From Nitrospirota bacterium (lineage in GTDB: Bacteria; Nitrospirota; Thermodesulfovibrionia; Thermodesulfovibrionales; JdFR-85): DNA of 64,000 nt. Location of the stretch: positions 1 to 64,000 of the forward strand of contig JAYWMQ010000003.1 in NCBI GenBank assembly GCA_035873375.1, in the 5' to 3' direction. The translations under genes and the position numbers were made by a program. Shown here in pieces: positions 24,615 through 34,008 of the stretch. The notes under the pieces were generated by a model. The model saw only the letters and a list, made by a program, of their open reading frames with translations. It ran no database searches and had not been told where the DNA came from. Position 1 is the stretch's first letter; each line of letters opens with the position of its first letter.

Positions 24615-24640
24615 TGGGGTCAGACTTGACTACTGACATT
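24615..24640 (+). repeat. REP-like motif, copy 2
   Basis: TGGGGTCAGACTTGACTACT closely matches 5516-5542. It sits directly before the carbonic anhydrase start and replaces any native leader. Confidence 0.4.
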
Positions 24641-24645
24641 AACAG

Positions 24646-25275
24646 ATGCGGGTCTTAAAAAATCTTTTTGAAAGAAACAGGAATTGGGCAGAAAAAGTAA
24701 AAAAGTCTGACCCTGATTTCTTCCTGAAACTTTCAAAGCAACAAAATCCAGAATATTTATGGATTGGTTGTTCGGACAGTCGCGTGCCGGCAAATGAAAT
24801 TGTTGACATGCTGCCAGGTACGATATTTGTTCACCGAAACATTGCCAATCTCGTAATCCATACGGATTTGAACTGCCTGTCGGTTATTCAATATGCCGTA
24901 GAAGTATTAAAAGTAAAACATATTATTGTTTGCGGCCATTACGGTTGCGGTGGCATTCAGGCAGCCATGGAGAATAAGGAGCATGGATTAATTGACAACT
25001 GGCTTCAAAACATCAGAGATGTTTATCGCTATCACCAGGACAGGATTGATACACTTCAGGATGAAAAGGAAAAAATCAATTTACTGTGTGAACTCAATGT
25101 CGTTGAACAGGCAGCAAATATATGCCACACAACAATCGTTCAGAGTGCATGGAAATCCGGACAGGAATTGGCAGTTCATGGCTGGATATACAATATTGAA
25201 GACGGGATACTGAAAGATTTGAATGTCTGCATCACAAACCTGGACGAAATGTCTCAGGCGCACAGGACAAAATAG
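24646..25275 (+). CDS. can: Beta-class carbonic anhydrase
   Basis: 209 residues. Zinc ligands C42, H98 and C101 and the catalytic D44-R46 pair (CSDSRVPAN, VCGHYGCGG) are all present, with HRNIANLV between them. It interconverts CO2 and bicarbonate in the cytoplasm, and the length is typical of the E. coli Can type. The start has no clear ribosome site because a REP-like motif lies just upstream. Confidence 0.92.
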   Translation: MRVLKNLFERNRNWAEKVKKSDPDFFLKLSKQQNPEYLWIGCSDSRVPANEIVDMLPGTIFVHRNIANLVIHTDLNCLSVIQYAVEVLKVKHIIVCGHYGCGGIQAAMENKEHGLIDNWLQNIRDVYRYHQDRIDTLQDEKEKINLLCELNVVEQAANICHTTIVQSAWKSGQELAVHGWIYNIEDGILKDLNVCITNLDEMSQAHRTK

Positions 25276-25362
25276 CACTCCACCCAACCAAAACAAAAAA
25301 CATCATTTAATAACGGGGAAAACCTGACAGCAGGAACCCCAGGGGGATTACAGCCCGGACTG

Positions 25363-25390
25363 TTGAAAAAAGTCCTGAAATGGTTATAAT
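25363..25390 (+). promoter_or_regulatory. Probable nhaA promoter
   Basis: TTGAAA (25363-25368), 16 bases, TATAAT (25385-25390), about 125 bases before nhaA. The leader between has no riboswitch I recognise. Confidence 0.5.
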
Positions 25391-25516
25391 ATCGCCCTAT
25401 ACATTTTGACAGGTGATACAGGGAAAGCTAAGGTGGAGAGAGCAGGAAACAGAATGCTTTAATTTTTGGACTTTTTTCTGCAGACTTGTTATGTACAGTA
25501 GAACCCAGGTTTTTAA

Positions 25517-26683
25517 ATGAATATAATCGAAGAATTTATAGAGAAAGAATCAACAAGCGGTATATTGCTGATACTTGCAACTGTCCTGGCTTTAGTATTC
25601 AGTAATACATCGTTATCAGTATGGTATGAGTCATTCCTGCATGTCCCTGTTGGAATACATATTGGCACATTAAATCTGGAGAAATCACTCTATCTCTGGG
25701 TAAATGATGGGCTGATGGCTGTTTTCTTTCTGTTAATCGGCCTGGAAGTCAAGAGGGAAATAATAGAAGGGCATTTATCATCCTTAAGCCAGGTTGCACT
25801 ACCTGGAATCGCCGCTGTAGGGGGAATGGCTGTTCCAGCGGTAATCTATTTAATATTCAACCTAAACCATCCAATCGCTGTTAATGGTTGGGCAATACCA
25901 ACTGCTACTGATATTGCTTTTGCATTAGGCGTTCTCTCCCTGTTAGGCAAGCGGGTTCCTGTTTCACTCAAACTGTTTTTAATGACTTTGGCAATTATAG
26001 ATGATTTGGGGGCGATTGTCATTATTGCCATATTTTATACAAGCAAACTATCCATGCTATCAATTGCTGTTGCAGCGGTTTCCTTTGCAATCCTGGTCGT
26101 TCTTAACAGATTCGGTATATCAAAGAAAGCGGCTTATTTCATTGTCGGCAGTGTATTATGGGTCAGTGTTCTTAAATCGGGGGTCCATGCAACCCTGGCA
26201 GGAGTGATACTGGCATTTACTATCCCTTTGCACGCAAAAGGTGAAAACAATAAACCCGTCTCACCTGCAAAAGAGATAGAACATAATCTTCACTTTTGGG
26301 TAGCATTCTTCATTCTGCCCCTGTTTGCCTTTGTTAACGCAGGGGTGAATGTTACACAACTATCCCTCAGCCAAATGTCTGGTTCAGTACCGCTGGGTAT
26401 CATTCTTGGATTATTTGTCGGCAAGCAACTGGGGGTTTTCGGTTTCAGCTGGCTTGCAATAAAATTTAAAACAGCAGAACTTCCAAAGGACAGCAATTGG
26501 GTCCAACTCTATGGGGTATCAGTATTAACGGGCATTGGCTTTACCATGAGCCTGTTCATCAGCTCATTAGCATTTGAAGATGCACGCGTCTTTCAATATA
26601 CAGATAAGCTGGCTATACTTATTGGGTCGTTCCTCTCGGGAATTGTTGGTTATTTAGTGCTGAGAACAGGTAGAAGCAGATAA
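25517..26683 (+). CDS. nhaA: Na+/H+ antiporter NhaA
   Basis: 388 residues with about 12 membrane helices. Signature segments are FFLLIGLEVKREIIEGHLS, the discontinuous helix ATDIAFALGVLSLLG, and the ion-site pair IIDDLGAIVIIAIFYT, which carries the two essential aspartates. It exports Na+ in exchange for H+ and adjusts pH. It adds to several other ion transporters in the window. Confidence 0.95.
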   Translation: MNIIEEFIEKESTSGILLILATVLALVFSNTSLSVWYESFLHVPVGIHIGTLNLEKSLYLWVNDGLMAVFFLLIGLEVKREIIEGHLSSLSQVALPGIAAVGGMAVPAVIYLIFNLNHPIAVNGWAIPTATDIAFALGVLSLLGKRVPVSLKLFLMTLAIIDDLGAIVIIAIFYTSKLSMLSIAVAAVSFAILVVLNRFGISKKAAYFIVGSVLWVSVLKSGVHATLAGVILAFTIPLHAKGENNKPVSPAKEIEHNLHFWVAFFILPLFAFVNAGVNVTQLSLSQMSGSVPLGIILGLFVGKQLGVFGFSWLAIKFKTAELPKDSNWVQLYGVSVLTGIGFTMSLFISSLAFEDARVFQYTDKLAILIGSFLSGIVGYLVLRTGRSR

Positions 26684-26777
26684 TACTGAAACAAAACCTG
26701 CAACAAACAGCGATACGGTTGTATCTATAACCCGAATCCGGCAATAAACAATTTCTGATTTGCATGTTTCAGCAACG

Positions 26778-28349
26778 TCACTCTAAAGTTGATACAAGGT
26801 TACCTTCCCTGTCCATCCGCCACTCTATGTGGTAGTAACAGCCCTCTTTTTGAGGAAAGTCCGACCTGTAATGGGCCCCAAGACTGCAACGTCTCAGAAA
26901 AGCTCCCTCGGTAACGAGTATCGCTGTCTGAAGCATGTTTTTGAGCTCGATCTCCTCTCTTGTGCTGTACTGGTGTTCAAGAATCTGCAGAAAGCAGGAC
27001 AGCTCCTCCCTTGCACCACTAAGCGACTCAGCACAACGGATTATACCCACACGGTCCCACATAACCCTCCGCAAGCGCGTCCTTATCTCCTCATAATCCT
27101 CAATCCTTCCATACTCTGAAGGGGCTGTCACTGATAACTCACCCGGATCAGGCACTTCTGATCTGCCCTCACCGGTAGCAGCCTGTCCTGCCCTTGCACC
27201 AAAGACGAGCCCTTCGAGGAGACTGTTGCTTGCAAGACGGTTTGCCCCGTGAACCCCTGTGCAGGTAACCTCGCCTGCGGCACAAAGCCCTGTTATGCTT
27301 GTACGTCCCATCATGTCGGTCTTGACGCCTCCCATCATATAATGGGCTGCCGGCGATACAGGAATCCTGTCCCTTGTTATATCTATATCGTACTGAAGGC
27401 AGGTTCTGTATATCCTCGGAAACCTCTTCTTTACAAACCGGGGATCAAGGTGTGTAAGGTCAAGGTAGACATACATGCTCCTTGTCCTGACCATCTCTGA
27501 TATTATTGCCCTTGATACCACATCCCTTGGGGCGAGTTCGGCATCAGGATGATACTTTTTCATGAAAGGCTCACCATAGATGTTCCTCAAAACCCCACCC
27601 TCTCCCCTCATTGCCTCACTCAGGAGAAACTGGGGCGCAGCAGGTGCAAAAAGTACGGTGGGATGAAACTGGACAAACTCCATATCCTCCATCACAGCCC
27701 CGGCCCTCAGGGCAATCGCCATTCCATCAGAAGTGCTCACCTGGGGATTAGTGGTCCTGGAAAATATCTGGCCACCCCCGCCTGTTGCCAGCACTGTAGC
27801 ACGGGCAAGTACCAGATGCATCCTGCCCTCCTTCAAGATATAGGCCCCGCAACAGATGCCGTCCCTCATGACGAGGTCTACAGTCATTGCAAAAGGAAAC
27901 TTCCTGACACACTTCAGGGAGACAACCTTGTTAATCAATACCCGCTCTATCTCTTTACCTGTTGAGTCACCATGGGCATGGAGCACCCTCCGCCTTGAGT
28001 GAGCAGCCTCAAGGGTAAAATCAAGCTTTGTTCCTTCGCGGTCAAACTCCGCCCCCCATTCAATCAGCTCAAGTATCCTTTGAGCCCCCTCCTCAACCAG
28101 AACCCTCACTGCCTCTTCCCTGCAAAGACCATCACCAGCCTTCAGGGTATCTTCAAAATGAATTCCAACCCTGTCCTCATCACTCATGGCAACAGCAACC
28201 CCGCCCTGGGCGTACTCTGTGCTTGATTCTCTCAGGACGTCCTTTGTCACCACAAGGACCTCCCCATGAGGCGCAAGTTCAACAGCAGCCCTGAGGCCGG
28301 CCACACCGCTACCAATAATCAGAAAATCTGTTTTCTCCGTCTCTATCAT
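26778..28349 (-). CDS. nadB: L-aspartate oxidase
   Basis: 523 residues. The N-terminal FAD motif is IGSGVAGLRAA, followed by the flavin-loop signature SSTEYAQGGVAVA. The active-site regions GGVKTDMMGRTSITGLCAAGEV and GANRLASNSLLEGLVFG are typical of NadB rather than SdhA. It makes iminoaspartate, the first step of de novo NAD synthesis; nadA and nadC are not in view. The C-terminal domain is complete. Confidence 0.93.
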   Translation of the reverse strand: MIETEKTDFLIIGSGVAGLRAAVELAPHGEVLVVTKDVLRESSTEYAQGGVAVAMSDEDRVGIHFEDTLKAGDGLCREEAVRVLVEEGAQRILELIEWGAEFDREGTKLDFTLEAAHSRRRVLHAHGDSTGKEIERVLINKVVSLKCVRKFPFAMTVDLVMRDGICCGAYILKEGRMHLVLARATVLATGGGGQIFSRTTNPQVSTSDGMAIALRAGAVMEDMEFVQFHPTVLFAPAAPQFLLSEAMRGEGGVLRNIYGEPFMKKYHPDAELAPRDVVSRAIISEMVRTRSMYVYLDLTHLDPRFVKKRFPRIYRTCLQYDIDITRDRIPVSPAAHYMMGGVKTDMMGRTSITGLCAAGEVTCTGVHGANRLASNSLLEGLVFGARAGQAATGEGRSEVPDPGELSVTAPSEYGRIEDYEEIRTRLRRVMWDRVGIIRCAESLSGAREELSCFLQILEHQYSTREEIELKNMLQTAILVTEGAFLRRCSLGAHYRSDFPQKEGCYYHIEWRMDREGNLVSTLE

Positions 28350-28383
28350 TTAATATCCTCAATGTAGAACCAGAAAGGCTCAG

Positions 28384-28473
28384 TAAACCACAGAGGCACC
28401 GAGACACAGAGAGAAAAAAGTAAAGTGGTTTTAAAAAACATATATCTCTGTGCCTCAGTGTCTCTGTGGTTTA
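28384..28473. repeat. 28-bp imperfect inverted repeat
   Basis: TAAACCACAGAGGCACCGAG.. (28384-28411) pairs with ..CTCTGTGGTTTA (28446-28473) with three mismatches around a 34-base loop. This ACCACAGAG-type hairpin is widespread between genes in environmental bacteria. It lies between the two leftward genes. Confidence 0.65.
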
Positions 28474-28532
28474 TAGTCTCCTGAATATACTTGAAAACAG
28501 CTGCATAGCTCTGCAACATCACGCTAAAACTC

Positions 28533-30158
28533 CTACATCGGGCAGATTATTCTGCCAAGGACCTCGGTCAGTCTGAGGTTTTCAGTATAATCAACCGGAC
28601 AATCAATCAGCACAGGCCCTTCTTCGTCAAAAGCATGCTTCAGGATAATCTCCAGATTGTCATCCCTGTCAATCCTGAAACCCCTGAAACCAAAACCCTC
28701 AGCCAGCTTAACCCAGTCGGGATTCCCGAACCTCGTAAAAAACTCCTGCCTGTATTTTATCAGTTCCTTCCACTCAATAAGACCCAAACCTTTATCATTA
28801 AAAACAATGATAACAATATCAAGACCAAGCCTCTTTGCAGTCTCAAGCTCGCCAAGGCTCATCATCAATCCGCCATCCCCTGTAACCGCAATCACTTTTC
28901 TTTCAGGATACAGGAGTTTTGCTGCAATCGCCCCGGGGATGGATATACCCATTGCCGACAGTCCGTTTGAAATAATTACCCTGTTTTCCCTCAAGGGTCT
29001 CAGGAATCTTGCAAGCCATATCTTGTGGGCACCAACATCCGAGACTACAATATCATCATCATTAAGCACTGCCCTCAATGCCTTAACTATTCTTATGGGT
29101 TTCAGTGGATATCCGTCTTCGGGAAAATCATCCTCGCATATAACCAGATCCCTCAGCGTATTATAATAGGAAGGGTCTTTGGGGGCAGTTATCTTCTCTG
29201 TCAGATAATCAAGGGACTTGTTAATGTCACCCACAACCTCAAGCCCCGAGTAATGAGAGTCCACTTCTGCGCCTGTTGTGTCAACATGAATAATGGATTT
29301 ATTTCCCTCAGGGTTCCAGTATTCCGGGAGGAACTCTACCGTGTCGTATCCAACGGTAATTATGAGGTCGGCCATCTCAAACCCGCAGGATATATAGTCA
29401 CGGCTCTGAAGTCCCACCGTTGATATAAAAGACTCATCCTCTGAGGCAATCACACCCATTCCCATAAAAGTCGTTGTTACACCTATGAGTGATTTATCTG
29501 CAAATCTCCTCAAGGCCTCGGATGCCCCTGACCTCACAACTCCATTACCTGCAATAATAATGGGGAATTCAGCATCATTGATAAGCCTTGCCGCCTTTTC
29601 GAGCAAGGCCTCGGGAGGCGATGGATAGACTATCTCTTCAGGGGGGAGCGGCCTTGCATCTGTATGCTTCAGCGCAACATCCTCAGGGAGTTCCATATGT
29701 ACAGGACCCTTCTTCTCAGTCCTTGAAACCTTAAAGGCCTTCCTTACAATCTCGGTCAATGTCCCGGGCATGGTAATCCTTGTATTCCATTTGGTAATGG
29801 GGGCGAAAAGGGAAAGGATATCTATGTATTGATGTGACTCCTTATGTATCCTTGACAGCTCTACCTGGGCAGTAATTGCAACAAGGGGTGAGAAGTCAAG
29901 AAGTGCATCGGCAACACCTGTGATCAGATTTGTCGCACCGGGGCCGAGTGTACTCAAACAGACCCCCGGCCTGCCGCTCAACCGGCCATAAACGTTTGCC
30001 ATAAAGGCTGCGCCCCGCTCGTCCCTTGTGAGTATGAATTTTATATGCGAGGATGCGAGGGCGTTGAGGAACTCGAGGTTCTCTTCGCCGGGAATACCAA
30101 AGATGTACTCCACTCCCTCTGCTTCAAGACACGTGACAAAGAGCTCCGCAACCTTCAT
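28533..30158 (-). CDS. Thiamine-diphosphate enzyme, acetolactate-synthase-like
   Basis: 541 residues with the three-domain TPP layout. The cofactor-activating Glu is in TRDERGAAFMANVYGR. The central domain spans about 190-330. The TPP/Mg motif is VTGDGGLMMSLGELETAKRLGLDIVIIVFND. It resembles catabolic or orphan acetolactate synthases that condense pyruvate. No ilvN regulatory subunit is adjacent, so participation in branched-chain synthesis is uncertain. Confidence 0.82.
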   Translation of the reverse strand: MKVAELFVTCLEAEGVEYIFGIPGEENLEFLNALASSHIKFILTRDERGAAFMANVYGRLSGRPGVCLSTLGPGATNLITGVADALLDFSPLVAITAQVELSRIHKESHQYIDILSLFAPITKWNTRITMPGTLTEIVRKAFKVSRTEKKGPVHMELPEDVALKHTDARPLPPEEIVYPSPPEALLEKAARLINDAEFPIIIAGNGVVRSGASEALRRFADKSLIGVTTTFMGMGVIASEDESFISTVGLQSRDYISCGFEMADLIITVGYDTVEFLPEYWNPEGNKSIIHVDTTGAEVDSHYSGLEVVGDINKSLDYLTEKITAPKDPSYYNTLRDLVICEDDFPEDGYPLKPIRIVKALRAVLNDDDIVVSDVGAHKIWLARFLRPLRENRVIISNGLSAMGISIPGAIAAKLLYPERKVIAVTGDGGLMMSLGELETAKRLGLDIVIIVFNDKGLGLIEWKELIKYRQEFFTRFGNPDWVKLAEGFGFRGFRIDRDDNLEIILKHAFDEEGPVLIDCPVDYTENLRLTEVLGRIICPM

Positions 30159-30257
30159 GCCGACATTATAGCAAAAAACAAGCGGTACTTGACCCCGAAG
30201 ACATGTGAAAGGTCTTCTGCACTTGAGTTTTAAAAAGGTTTACTGATAAAGTAATTC

Positions 30258-30677
30258 ATGATGCGGATTGCCGTAGTAGATGGGCAGGGTGGCGGTATCG
30301 GAAGCACGGTTGTAAAGAGGCTGAGGGAAGAATTTGGCACCGATGTAGAGATATTAGCCCTTGGCACAAATTCGGCTGCCACCTCAGCGATGATGAAGGC
30401 CCGGGCCAATAAAGGCGCAACAGGTGAAAACGCCATCATCCGCAACACCGGGAGGGTGGATGTAATTGTAGGACCACTCAGTATCGTGCTTGCCAATGGA
30501 ATGCTTGGGGAACTGACCCCGGGAATTGCAGAGGCCATAGCTTCTTCAACGGCAAAAAAGATACTTCTTCCAATCAATCAGGAAGGCGTTGAGATTGCCG
30601 GTGTACAGAGGGAGCCACTTCCACACCTTATAGAAAAGGTGGTAGAATACTTAAAACCCGGAATAAGAGGGAGGTAA
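30258..30677 (+). CDS. DUF3842 protein
   Basis: 139 residues with a glycine-rich nucleotide-binding-like start (IAVVDGQGGGIGSTVVKRL) and VDVIVGPLSIVLANGMLGELTP. This matches the DUF3842 family of anaerobes, function unknown. It is the first of three closely spaced genes (DUF3842, CooT-like, DsbC-like). Confidence 0.8.
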   Translation: MMRIAVVDGQGGGIGSTVVKRLREEFGTDVEILALGTNSAATSAMMKARANKGATGENAIIRNTGRVDVIVGPLSIVLANGMLGELTPGIAEAIASSTAKKILLPINQEGVEIAGVQREPLPHLIEKVVEYLKPGIRGR

Positions 30678-30681
30678 TGTA

Positions 30682-30876
30682 ATGTGTGAAGCGAATGCAT
30701 ATATTTATGACAATGGTGAGGAGTCCCTGTATCTTGAAAATGTGGACATACTCAGACCTGAGGGAGACAAGATATTCATGCGCAACCTTTTTGGAGAACA
30801 GAAGGAATTTGAAGGAAAAATAAAGGAGATATCGCTTATCAAGCACCGGATTGTACTGGAAAAGATAAAAACCTGA
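30682..30876 (+). CDS. CooT-family nickel-binding protein
   Basis: 64 residues starting MCEANAYIYDNGEE. The conserved Cys2 is the metal ligand in CooT, a nickel chaperone for CO dehydrogenase in Rhodospirillum. Many anaerobes carry such short homologs next to DUF3842. The family was earlier annotated as an RNA-binding protein. Starts four bases after DUF3842, following GGGAGG. Confidence 0.8.
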   Translation: MCEANAYIYDNGEESLYLENVDILRPEGDKIFMRNLFGEQKEFEGKIKEISLIKHRIVLEKIKT

Positions 30877-30895
30877 ACCCAAAATTGAGGTAAAA

Positions 30896-31711
30896 ATGAA
30901 AAAAACCATTGTTATAATGATGACTATCTTCACGGGGCTGGCACTACTGTTTGTCGTTGAAACAGGAGCATCAGCCTTTGGTGGATGTGAACAGGACTGC
31001 GGAAAGTGTCACTCCCTAACAAAGGAAGAGGCCCAGGAGACATTAAAGCAGCTGATACCTGATATTCATGTCATAGGGGTAAGAATGTCCCCGTCAAGGG
31101 GGCTTTGGGAGGTATCCCTGGAGACACGCGGCAAGAAGGGTATCGCCTATATGGACTTCTCAAAAGAAAATGTCATCATTGGACAAATTGTGAAGATAAA
31201 AACAAAAAAGAACCTCACCCAAAGACGACTCATAGAGCTTAACAGGGTGGATTTCGCACAGATCCCACTCGATGATGCCCTTGTTATGGGAGACCCGGAT
31301 GCAACATACAAGGTCGTTGTCTTTGACGACCCTGACTGCCCATTTTGTGCAAAACTCCACAAGGAGCTAAAGGAAATTATTGAAAAGAGAAAAGATATAG
31401 CATTTTTTATCAAACTCTTTCCCCTGAAAATGCACAAAGATGCCTACCGGAAGGCTGTGGCCATCCAATGCAGCAAGTCTTTGCAGCTTCTGGAGGATGC
31501 CTTTGCAAAAAAAGAGATCCCTGACCCTGAATGCAAGACAGATATTATAGACAAAAATATCCAGCTTGCAGAGAAACTCGGAATAACCGGCACGCCGACC
31601 ATTGTGCTTGAAAACGGCAAGGTCCTGAGTGGTGCAATAAAGGCAAAGCAGCTTATAGAGCTTATTGAGAAAAAAGAGGACAATTCCGGAGCAGATGAAA
31701 CAAAGGAGTAG
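30896..31711 (+). CDS. DsbC/DsbG-like periplasmic disulfide protein with CxxCH
   Basis: 271 residues. A signal peptide (to about residue 27) is followed directly by CEQDCGKCHSLTKEEA, in which CGKCH is a c-type heme motif. A DsbC-like dimerisation region comes next, then a thioredoxin fold with active site CPFC (FDDPDCPFCAKLHKEL) and cis-Pro TGTPT. It likely isomerises or reduces disulfides, perhaps during cytochrome c maturation. Whether the N-terminal motif binds heme is untested. It ends before a strong terminator. Confidence 0.85.
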   Translation: MKKTIVIMMTIFTGLALLFVVETGASAFGGCEQDCGKCHSLTKEEAQETLKQLIPDIHVIGVRMSPSRGLWEVSLETRGKKGIAYMDFSKENVIIGQIVKIKTKKNLTQRRLIELNRVDFAQIPLDDALVMGDPDATYKVVVFDDPDCPFCAKLHKELKEIIEKRKDIAFFIKLFPLKMHKDAYRKAVAIQCSKSLQLLEDAFAKKEIPDPECKTDIIDKNIQLAEKLGITGTPTIVLENGKVLSGAIKAKQLIELIEKKEDNSGADETKE

Positions 31712-31800
31712 ATTTCTGCCTTTAGTTACAGTCCTTGCAGAACTCCGTGAGATACTTCTGTAAATTCTTTTCCTGCAGCATAATCGTTTCCAGCTCAAAA

Positions 31801-31839
31801 GCAAAAAGGCAGGTTTTTAGCTGCCTTTTTGCTTTTTTC
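31801..31839 (+). terminator. Intrinsic terminator
   Basis: Perfect 12-bp stem GCAAAAAGGCAG/CTGCCTTTTTGC with an 8-base loop, then TTTTTT. It ends the DsbC-like transcript. Confidence 0.9.
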
Positions 31840-31869
31840 TTGACTAATAATTTTTTGAACAATTATTAT
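31840..31869 (+). promoter_or_regulatory. Promoter of the first CBS/permease pair
   Basis: TTGACT (31840-31845), 18 bases, TATTAT (31864-31869). Same geometry as promoters at 33913 and 35913. Confidence 0.65.
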
Positions 31870-31879
31870 AGCTGTGCTG

Positions 31880-31892
31880 TTGAACAATGCAA
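31880..31892 (+). promoter_or_regulatory. TTGCnnAwTGCAA operator-like site a
   Basis: TTGAACAATGCAA, one mismatch from the locus consensus, 10 bases after the -10. Further half-sites (TTGCAT) follow. Confidence 0.5.
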
Positions 31893-31931
31893 TGACCGTG
31901 TTGCATTTAAAAACGTTCTGTGGAGGTTTAC

Positions 31932-32420
31932 GTGAAGGCAAAGGATATTATGGAGAAGGTAAAGGATTATTTATCTCCTGACGACACCATCAGAAACGCT
32001 GTAAACAAGATGAGGGTTGTGAAGAGAGATGATGGCATAGTCGGAGTAAAGGGTATGATAGTGCTCGACAACGAAGGCAACATAATGGGAATGGTTTCAG
32101 TTAAGGACATCCTCAAGGCGATCATACCTTTTTATATGACTATGACGGAACTCGGGGAGTTTACCTGGGAGGGTATGCTTGCGGAGATGACCAAGAAGGT
32201 TGCCGACAAAAAGGTAGCGGAGATAATGATGAAGGATGTAATAACGGTTTCCGAGGATGCCCCGCTCATGGAGTGTGCTGACCTTATTGTCAAACATAAT
32301 CTCCAGAGGGTTCCTGTTTTAAACAAGGAGAAGAAAGTCGTTGGAATCATCTATGTGCGGGACCTCTATAATGCAATTGTAAAAGTGCTCCTGGATGACA
32401 AGGAGGTACAGAATCTATGA
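31932..32420 (+). CDS. CBS-domain pair protein (copy 1)
   Basis: 162 residues from GTG 31932, after TGGAGG; the paralog uses the same start. Two CBS motifs form one Bateman module: MEKVKDYLSPDDTIRNAVNK and MMKDVITVSEDAPLMECADLIVKHNLQRVPVL. CBS pairs bind adenine nucleotides and often gate transporters. The gene overlaps the permease by ATGA, so it probably senses energy state for that permease. The segment between the CBS motifs (ELGEFTWEGMLAEM) is shared with copy 2. Confidence 0.85.
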   Translation: MKAKDIMEKVKDYLSPDDTIRNAVNKMRVVKRDDGIVGVKGMIVLDNEGNIMGMVSVKDILKAIIPFYMTMTELGEFTWEGMLAEMTKKVADKKVAEIMMKDVITVSEDAPLMECADLIVKHNLQRVPVLNKEKKVVGIIYVRDLYNAIVKVLLDDKEVQNL

Positions 32421-33787
32421 CTCACGAAGTTGCCGCTGCATCCCAGCCCTTTGTAATGGATACAACTTTCTGGACTGCAACAACCATATTCCTGATCTCC
32501 TACGTTGTTATAATATCGGAAAAGGTACACAAGACGGTTGTTGCGCTTTTCGCTGCATCGCTGATGCTTGTGTTAAAAATACTTTCGCAGTATGAGGCTT
32601 TTCATGTTGAGGAATTAGGGGTAGACTGGAATGTTATCTTCCTGCTTATCGGAATGATGGTAATAATAAACCTTATGCGGCCGACAGGTTTTTTTGAATA
32701 CATTGCAATAAAAAGTGCTAAGGCCGGTAAGGGTGACCCCATGAGGATAATGATCATATTCGCTGTTGTCACGGCAGTGCTTAGCGCCCTGCTTGACAAT
32801 GTTACCACAGTGCTCCTGCTTGCCCCGGTTACCCTTCTGATTGCAGATGCCCTTGAGGTTGATCCGATTCCGTTCCTGATTGTTGAGGCTATTGCATCCA
32901 ATATCGGAGGTACGGCCACACTTATCGGTGACCCACCCAATATCATGATTGCCTCAAAGGCAAAGCTCAATTTCATGGATTTTATCTATAATCTTACGCC
33001 GATTGTCATCGTATTGATGGTTGTGCTTCTCTTTGTTATCAAGCTTGTCTTTGGCAGGAAACTGAAGACCAGGGAAGAGCTCAAACAGAGAATAATGCAG
33101 ATGAACGAGAAAGAGGCGATAAAAGACCCGTTAATGCTCAAAAAGTCTCTCTTCGTCCTCGGTCTCGTACTTGTCGGGTTTGTATTCCATGGAACACTGG
33201 AACTGCAGCCTGCCACAGTAGCACTCTTCGGGGCAGGTCTGCTGCTTCTACTGTCAGGCACTCACGAACCACACCACGTCCTTGCCGAAGTCGAGTGGCC
33301 TACCATATTTTTCTTTATAGGTCTCTTTATACTCGTTGGCGGGGTGGTAAAGGTTGGACTTATTAAATGGATGTCTTTAAAGATGCTCGCCGTGACACAG
33401 GGCAATCTCCTTGCAACAAGCATGATCGTAATGTGGTTCTCTGCCATAGCATCAGCAATCGTTGACAATATCCCCTATGTTGCCACCATGAATCCCCTGA
33501 TAATCGACATGGCCAAACAGATGTGGCCGCAGGAGACAGGCCTGGCACTCCTCAGGCATCCTGACCTGATGCCTATCTGGTGGTCTCTGGCACTCGGGGC
33601 ATGTCTTGGAGGTAACGGCTCACCAATCGGTGCCTCGGCAAACGTAATAGTAGTTGGAATGGCCGAAAAGGCAGGGCAAAAGATATCCTTCATGAGATTT
33701 GTTGCATACGGCTTCCCGATAATGCTTCTGACCGTGTTTATCTCCATGATATACGTGTGGCTGAGGTACTACGTCCTTAACTTCTGA
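32417..33787 (+). CDS. NhaD/ArsB-type ion permease (copy 1)
   Basis: 456 residues with about 11-12 helices. Two inverted-repeat signatures of the ion-transporter superfamily appear: LLDNVTTVLLLAPVTLL with GGTATLIGDPPNIMI, and IVDNIPYVATMNPLI with GACLGGNGSPIGASANVI. NhaD members exchange Na+ or Li+ for H+; ArsB and citrate-type members are alternatives. It is paired with a CBS protein, and the whole unit is duplicated in tandem. Confidence 0.83.
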   Translation: MTHEVAAASQPFVMDTTFWTATTIFLISYVVIISEKVHKTVVALFAASLMLVLKILSQYEAFHVEELGVDWNVIFLLIGMMVIINLMRPTGFFEYIAIKSAKAGKGDPMRIMIIFAVVTAVLSALLDNVTTVLLLAPVTLLIADALEVDPIPFLIVEAIASNIGGTATLIGDPPNIMIASKAKLNFMDFIYNLTPIVIVLMVVLLFVIKLVFGRKLKTREELKQRIMQMNEKEAIKDPLMLKKSLFVLGLVLVGFVFHGTLELQPATVALFGAGLLLLLSGTHEPHHVLAEVEWPTIFFFIGLFILVGGVVKVGLIKWMSLKMLAVTQGNLLATSMIVMWFSAIASAIVDNIPYVATMNPLIIDMAKQMWPQETGLALLRHPDLMPIWWSLALGACLGGNGSPIGASANVIVVGMAEKAGQKISFMRFVAYGFPIMLLTVFISMIYVWLRYYVLNF

Positions 33788-33815
33788 TATCCTGCATTTG
33801 ATAGTCCGAAATAGC

Positions 33816-33833
33816 GCCCCCCTCAGGGGGGGC
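33816..33833. terminator. GC-rich hairpin after copy-1 permease
   Basis: GCCCCCC, short loop, GGGGGGC. No T-run, so termination would be weak or Rho-assisted. Confidence 0.4.
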
Positions 33834-33912
33834 TCAACAGTTTGCACGCCTTTCATCCTCCCAGCTTATAACTTAGCCTTAATCTCCTATAAAAATAAAA
33901 AATCCTGTTTGC

Positions 33913-33942
33913 TTGACTAAGAATTTAGCCTGGCATTATGAT
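33913..33942 (+). promoter_or_regulatory. Promoter of the second CBS/permease pair
   Basis: TTGACT (33913-33918), 18 bases, TATGAT (33937-33942). Confidence 0.65.
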
Positions 33943-33953
33943 ATCGTGTATAG

Positions 33954-33966
33954 TTGCGTAATGCAA
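33954..33966 (+). promoter_or_regulatory. TTGCnnAwTGCAA operator-like site b
   Basis: TTGCGTAATGCAA, 11 bases after the -10, at about +4 to +16 of the transcript. Confidence 0.6.
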
Positions 33967-34008
33967 TGTTTGTTGTTGCAGTAAATAACAATACAACTGG
34001 AGGGTCAC

